A stretch of 32,456 nucleotides of DNA from Methanobacteriota archaeon (GCA_030054735.1 JASGVX010000139.1:1-32456); one strand, 5' to 3'; counted from the stretch's first letter, positions 16,536-25,982 are shown. Numbers and translations: made by a program. The notes: generated from the sequence alone by a model not told the origin.

Positions 16536-16545
16536 TTTATATAAT
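16536..16545 (+). promoter_or_regulatory. Likely TATA box of ramA
   Basis: TTTATATAAT lies about 145 bases before the ramA ATG, predicting a leader of roughly 115 bases. A second, weaker AT-rich stretch (TTATAAAA) follows near 16553. Confidence 0.4.
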
Positions 16546-16686
16546 CCTTATGTTATAAAAACATTGAAATCTAATCGAATTATGTCCCGTGCCGGATTAG
16601 ACTTGAAACTCAATCTCATATTAATCTCATATTTTTGCGGGGCGTCAAGGGTGCCTGATGCCCCAAATACTTCTGGAGGAATGTAA

Positions 16687-18306
16687 ATGTATGGCATAGC
16701 ACTTGATCTGGGTACCAGCGGTTTTAGGACCCAGCTTGTTGATCTAGAAAAGAATGAGACCTTAAAAACAGTTATAACCATGGGTCACCCCCTTCCCGGA
16801 GGTAATGTCATGGACCACCTGGACTTTGCAATCACAACAGGTGAGGACGTGGCTCACGACGCAATTATAGAAACCATCAGGAGAATGTTCCAGAAATTTG
16901 ATGTCGACCTTTCACAAGTAGAAAGGATTGCAGTTTGTGGAAACCCTATCCAGCTTTCTCTTTTTCAGAAAATCGAAATAAGGGATCTTGCATACGCTGG
17001 TGAAAACAAGCAGAAAATGCTTGGAGTCCAGAATGTAAAAAGAGATGCCCGTGTATTTCCAGCATCAGAACTTTTCGGGGACGACTTTCCTGAATGTGAA
17101 GTTATTGTGCCTCCAGCAATTAAACACGAGATCGGGGCTGATGCCCTTGCCATGATGTTAGAAACCGATTTTCTTCACCAGACAGAACCTGCTCTTGTGA
17201 CTGATTATGGGACAAATGCAGAAATGGCTCTCAAAGTCGGCGACCGGATAATTACGGCAAGTGCTGCGGCAGGTCCTGCAATCGAAGGGCAGGGCATAAG
17301 TTCAGGTATGCTTGCAAGCCCTGGAGCAATCTGTGACGTAAAACCTGCGGGTGAATACTGGAAAGTTATAGTGCTCGATAAGGAGATGGAAAAACAGAAA
17401 GCCTACCTTATCAACCCTGTAACCGGTGAAATAAAAGAGCCCACCGGGTACGAGGCTGTGGGTATCACAGGTACAGGGGTTATCTCGGCTTTATCCCTTG
17501 CACTGAGAAGCGGTTTGGTTGAAAATCCTCCAAAACTCCCCAATGGAAAACTGATTCTGGGTCCTGGAATCGAAATCACTGAAAAGGATCTTGAGGAAGC
17601 CGGAAAAGCCATGGGCGCAATTCGAGCTGCTCACATGACTCTCATAGTGGAATCCGGGATTAAATATGAAGACCTTGAATACGCGTATATGTCAGGAGCT
17701 TCGGGAGCTTACGTAGATGCAGAGGATGCCCGCAGGCTCGGAGTCGCTCCGAGTTATGCTAAAAAAATAGTACAGTTTGGAAATACTTCCCTTGCCCTTG
17801 CACGGGAACTTGTGCTGAAAAGGTCCAGGCTTGATGACGTTATTGAAATTGCAAAAAAGATCACAGCCGACCACCTGATGATGGCAACAAGCAATACTTT
17901 CAACAATTTCTACCTTTGTGAACTCTCTTACTGGACTATGGGAATGCCCCTTGAAATGTATGATCAGATGCTTGAACTCTATGGTTTGCCCAAGCTCCCT
18001 AAAACCATAGAGCACGCCAGTATAGAAAAACGGGTCAGTAAGGATATAGAGCAGGTAGGAGTCGGTGGGCTTGCCATCCTTAAAGAAATAGGCTTAATTC
18101 TTGAAGTCCCTGTGGAGAAGTGTATTTACTGCCAGAAATGTGTAAAAGAATGCCCTGAAGACGCCCTGGAAATCGTCGAAACAGACGGCAAAAGGATCGC
18201 AAAATACGACAGCCAGAAATGCCTTGGCACAAGCTGCCACCGCTGTGTCAGCGTCTGCCCCGAAGAAGCCATTGACATCACAAAACTCAAAGTCAAAGCA
18301 AAATAA
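16687..18306 (+). CDS. ramA: Methylamine methyltransferase corrinoid protein reductive activase RamA
   Basis: This 539-residue iron-sulfur protein uses ATP to reduce inactive Co(II) corrinoid proteins of the methylamine pathways to the active Co(I) state. The N-terminal part shows an ASKHA-like nucleotide-binding start (GIALDLGTSGFRTQLVD) and later TDYGTNAEMAL. The C-terminus has two 4Fe-4S motifs: C479-x2-C482-x2-C485-x3-C489 and C512-x4-C517-x2-C520-x3-C524; the extra spacing in the second is as written. The ATG is preceded by GGAGG at 16676-16680, and the stop is TAA. Position between mtbA and the pyl genes supports RamA over paralogues for methanol or methylsulfide corrinoids. A hairpin terminator follows. 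Confidence 0.95.
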   Translation: MYGIALDLGTSGFRTQLVDLEKNETLKTVITMGHPLPGGNVMDHLDFAITTGEDVAHDAIIETIRRMFQKFDVDLSQVERIAVCGNPIQLSLFQKIEIRDLAYAGENKQKMLGVQNVKRDARVFPASELFGDDFPECEVIVPPAIKHEIGADALAMMLETDFLHQTEPALVTDYGTNAEMALKVGDRIITASAAAGPAIEGQGISSGMLASPGAICDVKPAGEYWKVIVLDKEMEKQKAYLINPVTGEIKEPTGYEAVGITGTGVISALSLALRSGLVENPPKLPNGKLILGPGIEITEKDLEEAGKAMGAIRAAHMTLIVESGIKYEDLEYAYMSGASGAYVDAEDARRLGVAPSYAKKIVQFGNTSLALARELVLKRSRLDDVIEIAKKITADHLMMATSNTFNNFYLCELSYWTMGMPLEMYDQMLELYGLPKLPKTIEHASIEKRVSKDIEQVGVGGLAILKEIGLILEVPVEKCIYCQKCVKECPEDALEIVETDGKRIAKYDSQKCLGTSCHRCVSVCPEEAIDITKLKVKAK

Positions 18307-18311
18307 AATTC

Positions 18312-18343
18312 GTGGGATTTATTTTCTCCCACTCTTTTCTTTT
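18312..18343 (+). terminator. ramA terminator
   Basis: GTGGGA ... TCCCAC (18312-18317 with 18327-18332), with a 9-base loop, is followed by TCTTTTCTTTT. It begins 6 bases after the ramA stop codon. Confidence 0.7.
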
Positions 18344-18704
18344 ACTCAGTATTAATTCCGCTCACCTTAGATAAGTATAATTTTTCGTAATCAATAGTCC
18401 TTCTGATCTCAGCTTATTGTTTAATCATCAATCATTCTGCTTGAGCGAGTGCAGCGAGTGAAAAGGACCGAGGGCTGTTGCGATTACATCACAACTCCCA
18501 GAAAAACTTCGATTTTCTATGATCCCGAATCGCAATTACGGTGCTGAAGCTAATATTATGTTGAAATTATAAATTAAAATCAAATCTTCCCATAAAATCA
18601 ATGTTTTTCAATGGGAATCTTGAGCATTATTTTTTTAACTGAATAATACACAGAAAGACCCTATTCACATAAGAAAACTACTGGAATTTTGTATATTACA
18701 ATAG

Positions 18705-18820
18705 TAGGACTTACGCGGTTGAATTTGGAAGCAACAGCCCTAAACCTCAACTGTCTTAATCTATGGCTACATAGAAAAGTTTATCGATGCTTATTTTGTT
18801 CCTCAAGTGCGTAAGTCCTA
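18705..18820. mobile_element. 116-bp MITE-like element B
   Basis: The ends TAGGACTTACGCGGTTGA and CAAGTGCGTAAGTCCTA are inverted repeats of the same family as element A, with a few differences. A perfect 5-bp duplication AATAG flanks the element on both sides, the clearest sign here of insertion by transposition. The interior is unlike that of element A, so the family is defined by its ends. Confidence 0.88.
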
Positions 18821-18908
18821 AATAGATTGCACCTGAAAAGATATTTTCCTTCACATGGGCTCCAAGTCAATAGTTTATATATTATGTCTATATCCGTATG
18901 GACAGTTA

Positions 18909-19018
18909 TTATCAGGAAATCTTGTGCCAGGAAATTATCAGGAAATCTTGTGCCAGGAAATCACCAGGCGATTTCTACAAATATTTACTAACACCTAATA
19001 TATTTACTAACACCTAAA
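18909..19018. repeat. Two consecutive short tandem duplications upstream of ppa
   Basis: A 26-bp unit (TTATCAGGAAATCTTGTGCC...) is present twice at 18909-18960. A 19-bp unit (ATATTTACTAACACCTAAT) is present twice at 18981-19018, the last base pair differing. Both lie between the likely ppa promoter and its start codon. Confidence 0.92.
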
Positions 19019-19085
19019 AGAAATTTGATGCCAATTATGAAATTAAATCAAGTTCGGATAAGTTCAATATGCAGGAAGTGTTAAT

Positions 19086-19583
19086 GTGACTGAACGACAA
19101 GTTGAAACTGTACTTATCGAAATTCCTAAAGGAAGTCGGAATAAGTACGAGTACGATAAAGAAACGAAAGCGCTTAAATACGACAGAATGCTTTTTTCTT
19201 CAATGGCATATCCCTCAGATTATGGCTTTTTCCCCGATACTCTGGCACTTGACGGTGACCCATTAGATGCTATGGTTTTGACCTGGGAACCTACCTTTCC
19301 AGGTTGTGTAATAGATGTACATCTTGTAGCATTGTTTGATATGGAAGATGATAAAGGAAGAGATCATAAAATACTATGCGTTCCAAAAAATGACCCTATG
19401 TGGAATTATATTACGACAGTTGAGCAGGTTCCGCCTCATCTATTTAAGGAAATTACTCACTTCTTCCAAACTTACAAGAATTTAGAGAAAAAACAAGTGA
19501 AGGTTATCGGTTGGAAAGATCTTGACACAGCAATAACTGTACTCCAGGAAGCTAAGGATCGATATATTGAGAAAAATAAATAA
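19086..19583 (+). CDS. ppa: Inorganic pyrophosphatase, family I
   Basis: This 165-residue soluble enzyme hydrolyses pyrophosphate to phosphate using Mg2+. The family I signature with three metal-binding aspartates is visible as DGDPLDAMV, and SSMAYPSDYGFFPDT and KILCVPKNDP are typical. Length matches archaeal and bacterial family I enzymes. The start is GTG at 19086 after CAGGAAGTGTTAAT; the ATG two bases earlier runs straight into a stop. It converges with the pyl operon. Pyrophosphate is a product of PylS, but the enzyme serves all anabolism, so a specific link is only a suggestion. The stop is TAA. Confidence 0.95.
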   Translation: MTERQVETVLIEIPKGSRNKYEYDKETKALKYDRMLFSSMAYPSDYGFFPDTLALDGDPLDAMVLTWEPTFPGCVIDVHLVALFDMEDDKGRDHKILCVPKNDPMWNYITTVEQVPPHLFKEITHFFQTYKNLEKKQVKVIGWKDLDTAITVLQEAKDRYIEKNK

Positions 19584-19655
19584 TGTAATCACTAACGATT
19601 TATTTTTTTGCTTTATGTCAGGCGTGGCGTTCTTTCACACAGCCGGTTGTTGACA

Positions 19656-19674
19656 AGGGGGGACTTGCCCCCCT
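19656..19674 (+). terminator. Candidate terminator hairpin after ppa
   Basis: AGGGGGG-ACTTG-CCCCCCT forms a 7-bp, nearly all-GC stem about 73 bases after the ppa stop. The following sequence is only loosely T-rich. Confidence 0.5.
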
Positions 19675-19694
19675 GCTCTATGTATTTTCTTTTC

Positions 19695-19768
19695 ATTTAG
19701 CATGAAAGTGCTTCTAGGTACTTTCATTTTTTGTGCCTGTTATTCGAAGAATTTCATATGCGTTTTGT
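19695..19768 (-). repeat. 74-bp dispersed repeat, copy 2 (inverted)
   Basis: This is the reverse complement of 16151-16224 with one mismatch. It lies in the convergent spacer between ppa and pylD. Confidence 0.9.
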
Positions 19769-19833
19769 TTACAATGCGGTCTCCACCCTAACATAATCGT
19801 TACAATCCCAGATGGTCTTTGATTAGCAATGAT

Positions 19834-20613
19834 TCAAAGTACAGAATACAGCATTGATGCCGTTCCTATCCCAAGAGGTTCCGTTATAAGTTTGACTCCG
19901 TACTTTTCTTGAATTTCCGTAGAAATTGCACATGGGATTCCGGGAGTAGAAATTACGCAATTATCCGAAATTACGGATTCAGGAATTGTATTCGCACTGG
20001 GCGTCGCCTCGAAAATAATGGAGAACTTTCTGGGTTTTTTAGGGTCAAAAAGAATAATCCCAAGGCTGGAAACGGTTTTTTCTAGAATGGCTCTGTCAGT
20101 ATCATATCCGTAAACCCTGAAACCTTTATTTACGAGGTGGGCTACTCCAGGGAAACCCACTTTTCCAAGGCCCACGGCAAGCACATCTTTTGAGTCCGCT
20201 TTCAGGTACCTGGAAGCTATCTCAGCATATATTATGCCTGTGCAGGGCTGGTTGTTGGCTATTTTTCCGTTTTTGAGGTTATGGGCAAGGTAAGTATGGT
20301 CGTCTGCCATGAGGATGATCTGAGCCCCGTTTTTTACTGCCTCGTAATACCCGCTGACATCGGGCATATCCGTAACGAAACTATCAAACCCGAAATACTT
20401 GGTAATTGCATGCAGGGAAGCAGAGAAATTCCTTATTATCCCGTTTCCTGAAGTTACAGGTACGATACCTACTTTTTCACAGCACGGTGTTGTGCCATAG
20501 AAATCTTTACAGATCCCTTTTATATCAAGCCCAGTAACTTTCCGGACAGCAGAATCAGCCTCTTGAAGCTGTCTGTTAATATTTTCCAGGTCTTCGGGGG
20601 TTAAAAGTGCCAT
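19834..20613 (-). CDS. pylD: Pyrrolysine biosynthesis dehydrogenase PylD
   Basis: This 259-residue NAD-dependent enzyme oxidises the terminal amine of 3-methylornithyl-lysine to a semialdehyde, which cyclises to the pyrroline ring of L-pyrrolysine. The Rossmann motif is visible as AVGLGKVGFPGVAHLV, followed by an acidic turn at YGYDTD. The ATG at 20613 has AGAGAGGT just upstream. It is the last pyl gene, 41 bases after pylC, and ends in TGA. No clear hairpin terminator is seen just downstream. Confidence 0.95.
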   Translation of the reverse strand: MALLTPEDLENINRQLQEADSAVRKVTGLDIKGICKDFYGTTPCCEKVGIVPVTSGNGIIRNFSASLHAITKYFGFDSFVTDMPDVSGYYEAVKNGAQIILMADDHTYLAHNLKNGKIANNQPCTGIIYAEIASRYLKADSKDVLAVGLGKVGFPGVAHLVNKGFRVYGYDTDRAILEKTVSSLGIILFDPKKPRKFSIIFEATPSANTIPESVISDNCVISTPGIPCAISTEIQEKYGVKLITEPLGIGTASMLYSVL

Positions 20614-20654
20614 TTTTTACCTCTCTTTTCAATTTTTAAAAAAATCTTCCTGCT

Positions 20655-21746
20655 TTACGCAGCAGCTCCGAAACGGTCTCTCAGGACCAAAATCCCTTTG
20701 CTCTTTTTAGCCTCGGCTTCTTCTCTATCCTTCCCCCAGAAAACCAGGGTGAACACAGGATTTTCGTCTTTACACAGGAAAATCTCGATGCCAGGCTCTT
20801 CGTAATATTTGCCGTAATCACTTCCCATGGACAGTAACTGTTCCCCAACAGGTATGAAAACTCCATTTTCTGCAAGCATGAGATGTTCGTAAATACAGTA
20901 CCCATCTTCAGGAAGAGTTTTGATTTCTTCTATACCCTCTGTAAAGGCGCGGAACAGAAGTTCTATGAGGTTAACTCCGGAAGAATAATAGACTGCAGTT
21001 GGGGTCTGACTTGGGAAACGGGCATCGATTTCAATTACTTTCAGCCCATCGGGGCCGGAAATTGCTTCCACGTCCATAATCCCTTTTAAGTGCAGGTTCG
21101 ATGCAAGGGAATAAGCTATCTCTCTAAATGAAGGGTCGAGAGGGAGAGGGGTTACCATATGGCAGCCATAGCTACCGTCGAAATGCACAAGGGTTTCTTT
21201 TACTACAGCAAAGTGATTCCCGTCTCCGATGACCTCAAGGGAGACCACTTCCCCTTCCACATATTCTTCAATCAGCATGCCAGGCTCAAGGCTTTCAAGC
21301 TCTTCCCTGTCATAGATAATTCTTGCTCCCACACTGCTGCTTTCACAGGGGGGCTTTACAAAATAAGGTGGTTCAGATGGTTTGTCCTGAGGGGTTGGGA
21401 TTCCTATGGACGCAAAGTATTCTTTTGATTTTCTTTTGTCCCTGCTAATCCAGTAAGCATCAAAATCAAAGAGTACCGGGCAGGAGAATTTATCTTTTAT
21501 GGTGCTCAGAAACTCTATGCACTCAAGGTTTTCGTTTACCGGCAATATGGCATCAACAATTTTTGAGACCTCAAGAAGTTTTTCCGGCTCCTTTATCACA
21601 TCAAAGCACTGGAACTCATCTGCATAGTTTCTTACAAGCGCCTGAGGATTTTTGTCTATCACAAGCACTTTCATTCCGGCTTTCTTAGAGAGATATGCAG
21701 CCTCAAAGCCCTGCAGTTTCCCTCCTATAAGACATATCGTTTTCAG
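20655..21746 (-). CDS. pylC: 3-methylornithine-lysine ligase PylC (likely CTG start)
   Basis: This ATP-grasp ligase joins 3-methyl-D-ornithine to the epsilon-amine of lysine. With a start at 21746 it is 363 residues, which matches the family, and opens KTICLIGGKLQGFEAAYLSK. ATP-grasp features include YFVKPPCESSSVGARI and EVIGDGNHF ... IEIDARFPSQTPTAVY. No ATG, GTG or TTG fits the family N-terminus: the codon at that position is CTG. It is preceded by GGGGTG (21757-21752) at good Shine-Dalgarno spacing, within the last codons of pylB. In-frame TTG codons upstream would add residues not seen in the family. The stop is TAA. Confidence 0.93.
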   Translation of the reverse strand: MKTICLIGGKLQGFEAAYLSKKAGMKVLVIDKNPQALVRNYADEFQCFDVIKEPEKLLEVSKIVDAILPVNENLECIEFLSTIKDKFSCPVLFDFDAYWISRDKRKSKEYFASIGIPTPQDKPSEPPYFVKPPCESSSVGARIIYDREELESLEPGMLIEEYVEGEVVSLEVIGDGNHFAVVKETLVHFDGSYGCHMVTPLPLDPSFREIAYSLASNLHLKGIMDVEAISGPDGLKVIEIDARFPSQTPTAVYYSSGVNLIELLFRAFTEGIEEIKTLPEDGYCIYEHLMLAENGVFIPVGEQLLSMGSDYGKYYEEPGIEIFLCKDENPVFTLVFWGKDREEAEAKKSKGILVLRDRFGAAA

Positions 21747-21747
21747 G

Positions 21748-22800
21748 CTAACACCCCAGGACTTTTTCAAAATCAGTCTGCGAGGCAGGTTCCATTCCCA
21801 TAATCTCCAGCCTTTTGACAACGCTTGTAATATCCCTGTCCCGCTCTTCCATGCCGCGGTCATAATTGGCAACACCCTCAAGCCTGGGATCTGAAGGGAA
21901 GATAGAGGTTACAATATTTGCCCCGGCGTTTAAGCGGTGCACCATGCCGTCGATACCTTCAAGGTCAAGGGAAGCAGGGATCAGGCATTTCGGGAACATG
22001 AGCCTGAGAACTGCTATAATTTTCAGTTCCGAAAGCTTTGAATTATCCCTGAAATCCTCAAGTGGAGTCCCTTCCTGGGGCAGGAAAGTCATAACTCTTA
22101 CCATGTTTGGATTGTTTGCTTTCATTCCCCTGATGGATATGACAGTCGATTCTATATCGTTTCCTATGCCTGTAAGGATCCCGTCTTCCACACAGTATCC
22201 ATCTTGTTTTGCAAAGCGTCGGGCATTGAGCCGTCTTTCGAAAGACTGTCCGACCCTGAGCTTTTCATAAAGTTCGAGGTCATAGGTTTCCTGGTAGAGG
22301 GCTAAGAAATTTGCCCCTTTCTCCCTGGCTTTAAGAAGAGTGTCTCTGTCCATCACTCCCGGAGAAATCATTATTGGAAGCCCAAGTTCTTCCTTTACTA
22401 TCCTGACAAGATCCACAAACCGGTCAGGGTCATCATAATAATAAGGGTCCTCTCCCATTGTCAGGTCAATCATGTGAAAGCCTTCCCCTTTCAGGGCTTT
22501 GCACATATCTTTTACCTCTTCTACGGTAAGACGGTAGCGGTTAATTTCATTTTTACAGTTATAGTAGCAAAAAGCGCACTGGTTTTTACAATAAGTTGAA
22601 AAATAGATGAAGCAGTTAAGAAATACCCTGTTGCCGAAATAATGGTTTCTGACTTTTTGAGCTACGTAGTAAAGTTTTTCAAGTTCTTCTTCGGATTCAA
22701 GGGAGAGAAGAGCTCTCAGATCATCGTCAGTTAATTCAAAACCTCCAATGATTTTTTCTCCGAAACTATCAGGTTCTTCAGTTACCATTTTTTGGATCAA
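21748..22800 (-). CDS. pylB: Methylornithine synthase PylB (radical SAM), ending in TAG
   Basis: This 350-residue radical-SAM lysine mutase converts L-lysine to 3-methyl-D-ornithine, the first step to pyrrolysine. The cluster motif is CKNQCAFC, and MIDLTMGEDPYYYDDP is characteristic. I take the TTG at 22800 as start because GAGGGTGAAG sits just upstream and the N-terminus MIQKM matches my recollection of M. barkeri PylB; an in-frame ATG 12 bases later is the alternative. The stop codon (21750-21748) is TAG, the codon read as pyrrolysine in this organism. Read-through would add pyrrolysine plus 14 residues before TGA at 21705-21703. It is the only apparently intact gene in the window ending in TAG. 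Confidence 0.95.
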   Translation of the reverse strand: MIQKMVTEEPDSFGEKIIGGFELTDDDLRALLSLESEEELEKLYYVAQKVRNHYFGNRVFLNCFIYFSTYCKNQCAFCYYNCKNEINRYRLTVEEVKDMCKALKGEGFHMIDLTMGEDPYYYDDPDRFVDLVRIVKEELGLPIMISPGVMDRDTLLKAREKGANFLALYQETYDLELYEKLRVGQSFERRLNARRFAKQDGYCVEDGILTGIGNDIESTVISIRGMKANNPNMVRVMTFLPQEGTPLEDFRDNSKLSELKIIAVLRLMFPKCLIPASLDLEGIDGMVHRLNAGANIVTSIFPSDPRLEGVANYDRGMEERDRDITSVVKRLEIMGMEPASQTDFEKVLGC

Positions 22801-23028
22801 AACTTCACCCTCTCAAAAATTTACAATCTTTCCCATCCTTCTAGCCTTCCTTCTACATTTTTCCGGCCAGACCTTCCGGATCTCTTCGCCATTTTAAGTT
22901 TCCGGATTTACGGTCTTTTAGTTTTATAGCCTTTTATTTTCTTTAGTTAATGTCGCCATTTTTGTGCTTCTTATATCTTTAGCTATTGCTTTAAGAAGTC
23001 TTTTGATGTGGTTTTATGACGGTCCAGC

Positions 23029-24390
<1,362 letters not shown>

Positions 24391-24596
24391 CTAAAACCCG
24401 GCTAATTTCCAAGAACAGTATTCAGAACCCCGGCTTACAGAAATAAGCATGTATCCAGCAATTACTGACAGCTACCCGGAAAAGAGATCTACATCCCAGA
24501 AGATAAAAACGGTTATAGACTCTGGAATTATTTTCCTGACTCTATAATAAACCTCAGTGGAATCTTATGCAAATGCCATTCCGGGATTCAGAAACG

Positions 24597-24668
24597 TGGC
24601 GGAAACCCCGGGAATCTAACCCGGCTGAACGGATTTAGAGTCCATTCGATCTACATGATCAGGTTTCC
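24597..24668 (-). tRNA. pylT: tRNA-Pyl (CUA anticodon)
   Basis: The 72-base minus-strand sequence runs GGAAACCTGATCATGTAGAT ... GGGGTTTCCGCCA and matches Methanosarcina tRNA-Pyl as I recall it. It has a 7-bp acceptor stem (GGAAACC/GGTTTCC), a small D-loop lacking the usual GG, and an anticodon arm with CTA (24638-24636) in TGGACTCTAAATCC. The variable loop is short, the T-arm is CCGGG/CCCGG without TTC, and the CCA end is encoded. It heads the operon pylT-S-B-C-D, 224 bases before pylS. Confidence 0.98.
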
Positions 24669-24679
24669 TCCTTGACAAA

Positions 24680-24697
24680 ATAGAATAAAAATTCTAT
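24680..24697 (-). promoter_or_regulatory. Palindrome overlapping the pylT TATA region
   Basis: On the minus strand ATAGAAT-TTTT-ATTCTAT has perfect 7-bp arms and spans -12 to -29 relative to the tRNA-Pyl 5' end. The TATA-like sequence (CTATAGAAT) is inside it, about -25 to -30. A second CTATAG lies at 24711-24716. An operator competing with TBP is a reasonable guess. It could also be chance in AT-rich DNA. Confidence 0.4.
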
Positions 24698-24936
24698 AGT
24701 TATTTTTTTTCTATAGCAATCTGATTGATATCATAAAATAATATTATTGAATATATATGTTTATTGGTGAAAACTGAACAGAATCTTATTCTGATTTCTA
24801 GTTTTTAGGTAAACAGCTTCACGTAGGTAGATAATGTAAAATATTTTAAACTAAAGAAGTTCTATATCAAAAACACAAAAATTGGATAAAATCCGGAATA
24901 TAAAGAAAAATTGTTAAAGAAATGAATCAAATTTTA

Positions 24937-25135
24937 ACCCAAATTTGACAGAAGCATAGAGTTTAGAATATCTAAATAAGCTTCATGCTTCTGTTTTCAT
25001 CATACAATTAAATGTTTTGTCTTGAATCTTATGATTTTTTGACATTTACCATATTACATAAATGTAATGTGTCAATGCGATGTGTTTTGTGTAATAAAAT
25101 ACTCTATTATTTTACAGAATCTGTCAAATTAGGGT
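24937..25135. repeat. 199-bp segment bounded by 16-bp inverted repeats
   Basis: ACCCAAATTTGACAGA (24937-24952) and TCTGTCAAATTAGGGT (25120-25135) are inverted repeats with one mismatch. The inside is AT-rich and non-coding. It is MITE-like in form, but no second copy or target duplication is visible here. Confidence 0.5.
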
Positions 25136-25171
25136 TTTAAATCAAGTTTTCTTTAAATCAAGCTTTCCTGA

Positions 25172-25888
25172 TTATGAATGGTCGTACATCCCGAGCGTGA
25201 TTAGAGTAAGGGCAGTTGCATTTATGTCGTCTTGTTTATTTCCCCAGGCTCCGCTTTCACGGGCTTTTCCGAGGAGCCAGCGAATGGAAACTTCAACTTC
25301 TTTTTTAAAGCCTGCAAGGAGCAATGCCTGAATTACCAGATTGCTTGTAGAAATATGCTCCCAGCCTCCGTCCTGCCCTCTCTTTGAAAGGACCCATTCA
25401 GCCCTATTGCGGATAAATTCTTCAAAATCCCTGCTTTCTGTCAATTTTTCCTGCTTTTTGAGGGCTGAGATTATGAGGGAAGTGGTACCTACCTGTTCCC
25501 AGGCGGGGCCGTAGTTTTCGTACAACCAGTCACAGCCTTCCCTGTCAGAAACTTCCATGTCAGCAAGAGCTCCGATACTATAAGCAGTATCATAGACGTC
25601 TTCGTTCCATGAGCCTCCATTTTTCCTGGAAAGTAGCCACTTTTCCGGTGCCTTCAATATGATTCCTTCAGCTGAAAGGGCTGAACATGCTCTTGCCGTA
25701 TCTCTTATCGAAGAATTCCAGCAGTCACCTTCCTTTTTACGGATCAGGCGGGTAATATAGGGGTTTTTGAGTCCCCAAAGAGCATGAGCCGATATTGTAT
25801 TTGCAAGTTCCTTTACTGACTCGATTTGCTGGGAGGAAAGCCATTCGAAGCCTCTTTTTACTATATCAAATTCCAGGTTGCTTGACAT
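25172..25888 (-). CDS. Prenyltransferase/squalene-cyclase-type repeat protein, function unknown
   Basis: This 238-residue protein is built of alpha-helical repeats with the spaced pattern D-T-A-x(6)-L and G-x-W seen in terpene-cyclase and prenyltransferase alpha/alpha-barrels. Examples are SIRDTARACSALSAEGI, NGGSWNEDVYDTAYSIGAL, QDGGWEHISTSNLVIQALLL and ESGAWGNKQDDINATALTLI. I do not see a DxDD or other cyclase catalytic motif, and the length is well short of a full cyclase, so it may be a binding or scaffold protein. The ATG at 25888 lacks a strong Shine-Dalgarno. It lies upstream of pylT on the same strand, 500 bases away, and is divergent from the DUF134 gene. The stop is TAA. Confidence 0.8.
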   Translation of the reverse strand: MSSNLEFDIVKRGFEWLSSQQIESVKELANTISAHALWGLKNPYITRLIRKKEGDCWNSSIRDTARACSALSAEGIILKAPEKWLLSRKNGGSWNEDVYDTAYSIGALADMEVSDREGCDWLYENYGPAWEQVGTTSLIISALKKQEKLTESRDFEEFIRNRAEWVLSKRGQDGGWEHISTSNLVIQALLLAGFKKEVEVSIRWLLGKARESGAWGNKQDDINATALTLITLGMYDHS

Positions 25889-25982
25889 CTTAGGAGCTTT
25901 TCAGGCTTCATGTATTAATACCTGACCTCACGATTTTTTTACATGTTCTTTAACCGTCTTTTTGGGAGAAAGCTTATAGTAA

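Larger units (their letters stand above)
18307..19085. other. Spacer between ramA and ppa
   Basis: Contains the ramA terminator, a MITE-like element (18705-18820), a TATA-like GTTTATATATT (about 18871-18881) and two back-to-back tandem duplications (18909-18960 and 18981-19018) ahead of ppa. I see no gene. Confidence 0.7.
24669..25171. other. AT-rich spacer upstream of pylT
   Basis: No gene is seen. Besides the pylT promoter it holds ATTACAT-AA-ATGTAAT (25053-25068) and a pair of 16-bp inverted repeats (24937-24952 and 25120-25135, one mismatch) that define a 199-bp AT-rich segment. Confidence 0.65.

Noticed and set aside
21747-21881. Longer PylC starting upstream of 21746
   Set aside because: The extra 45 codons overlap pylB in another frame and do not match the PylC family N-terminus or its 363-residue length.
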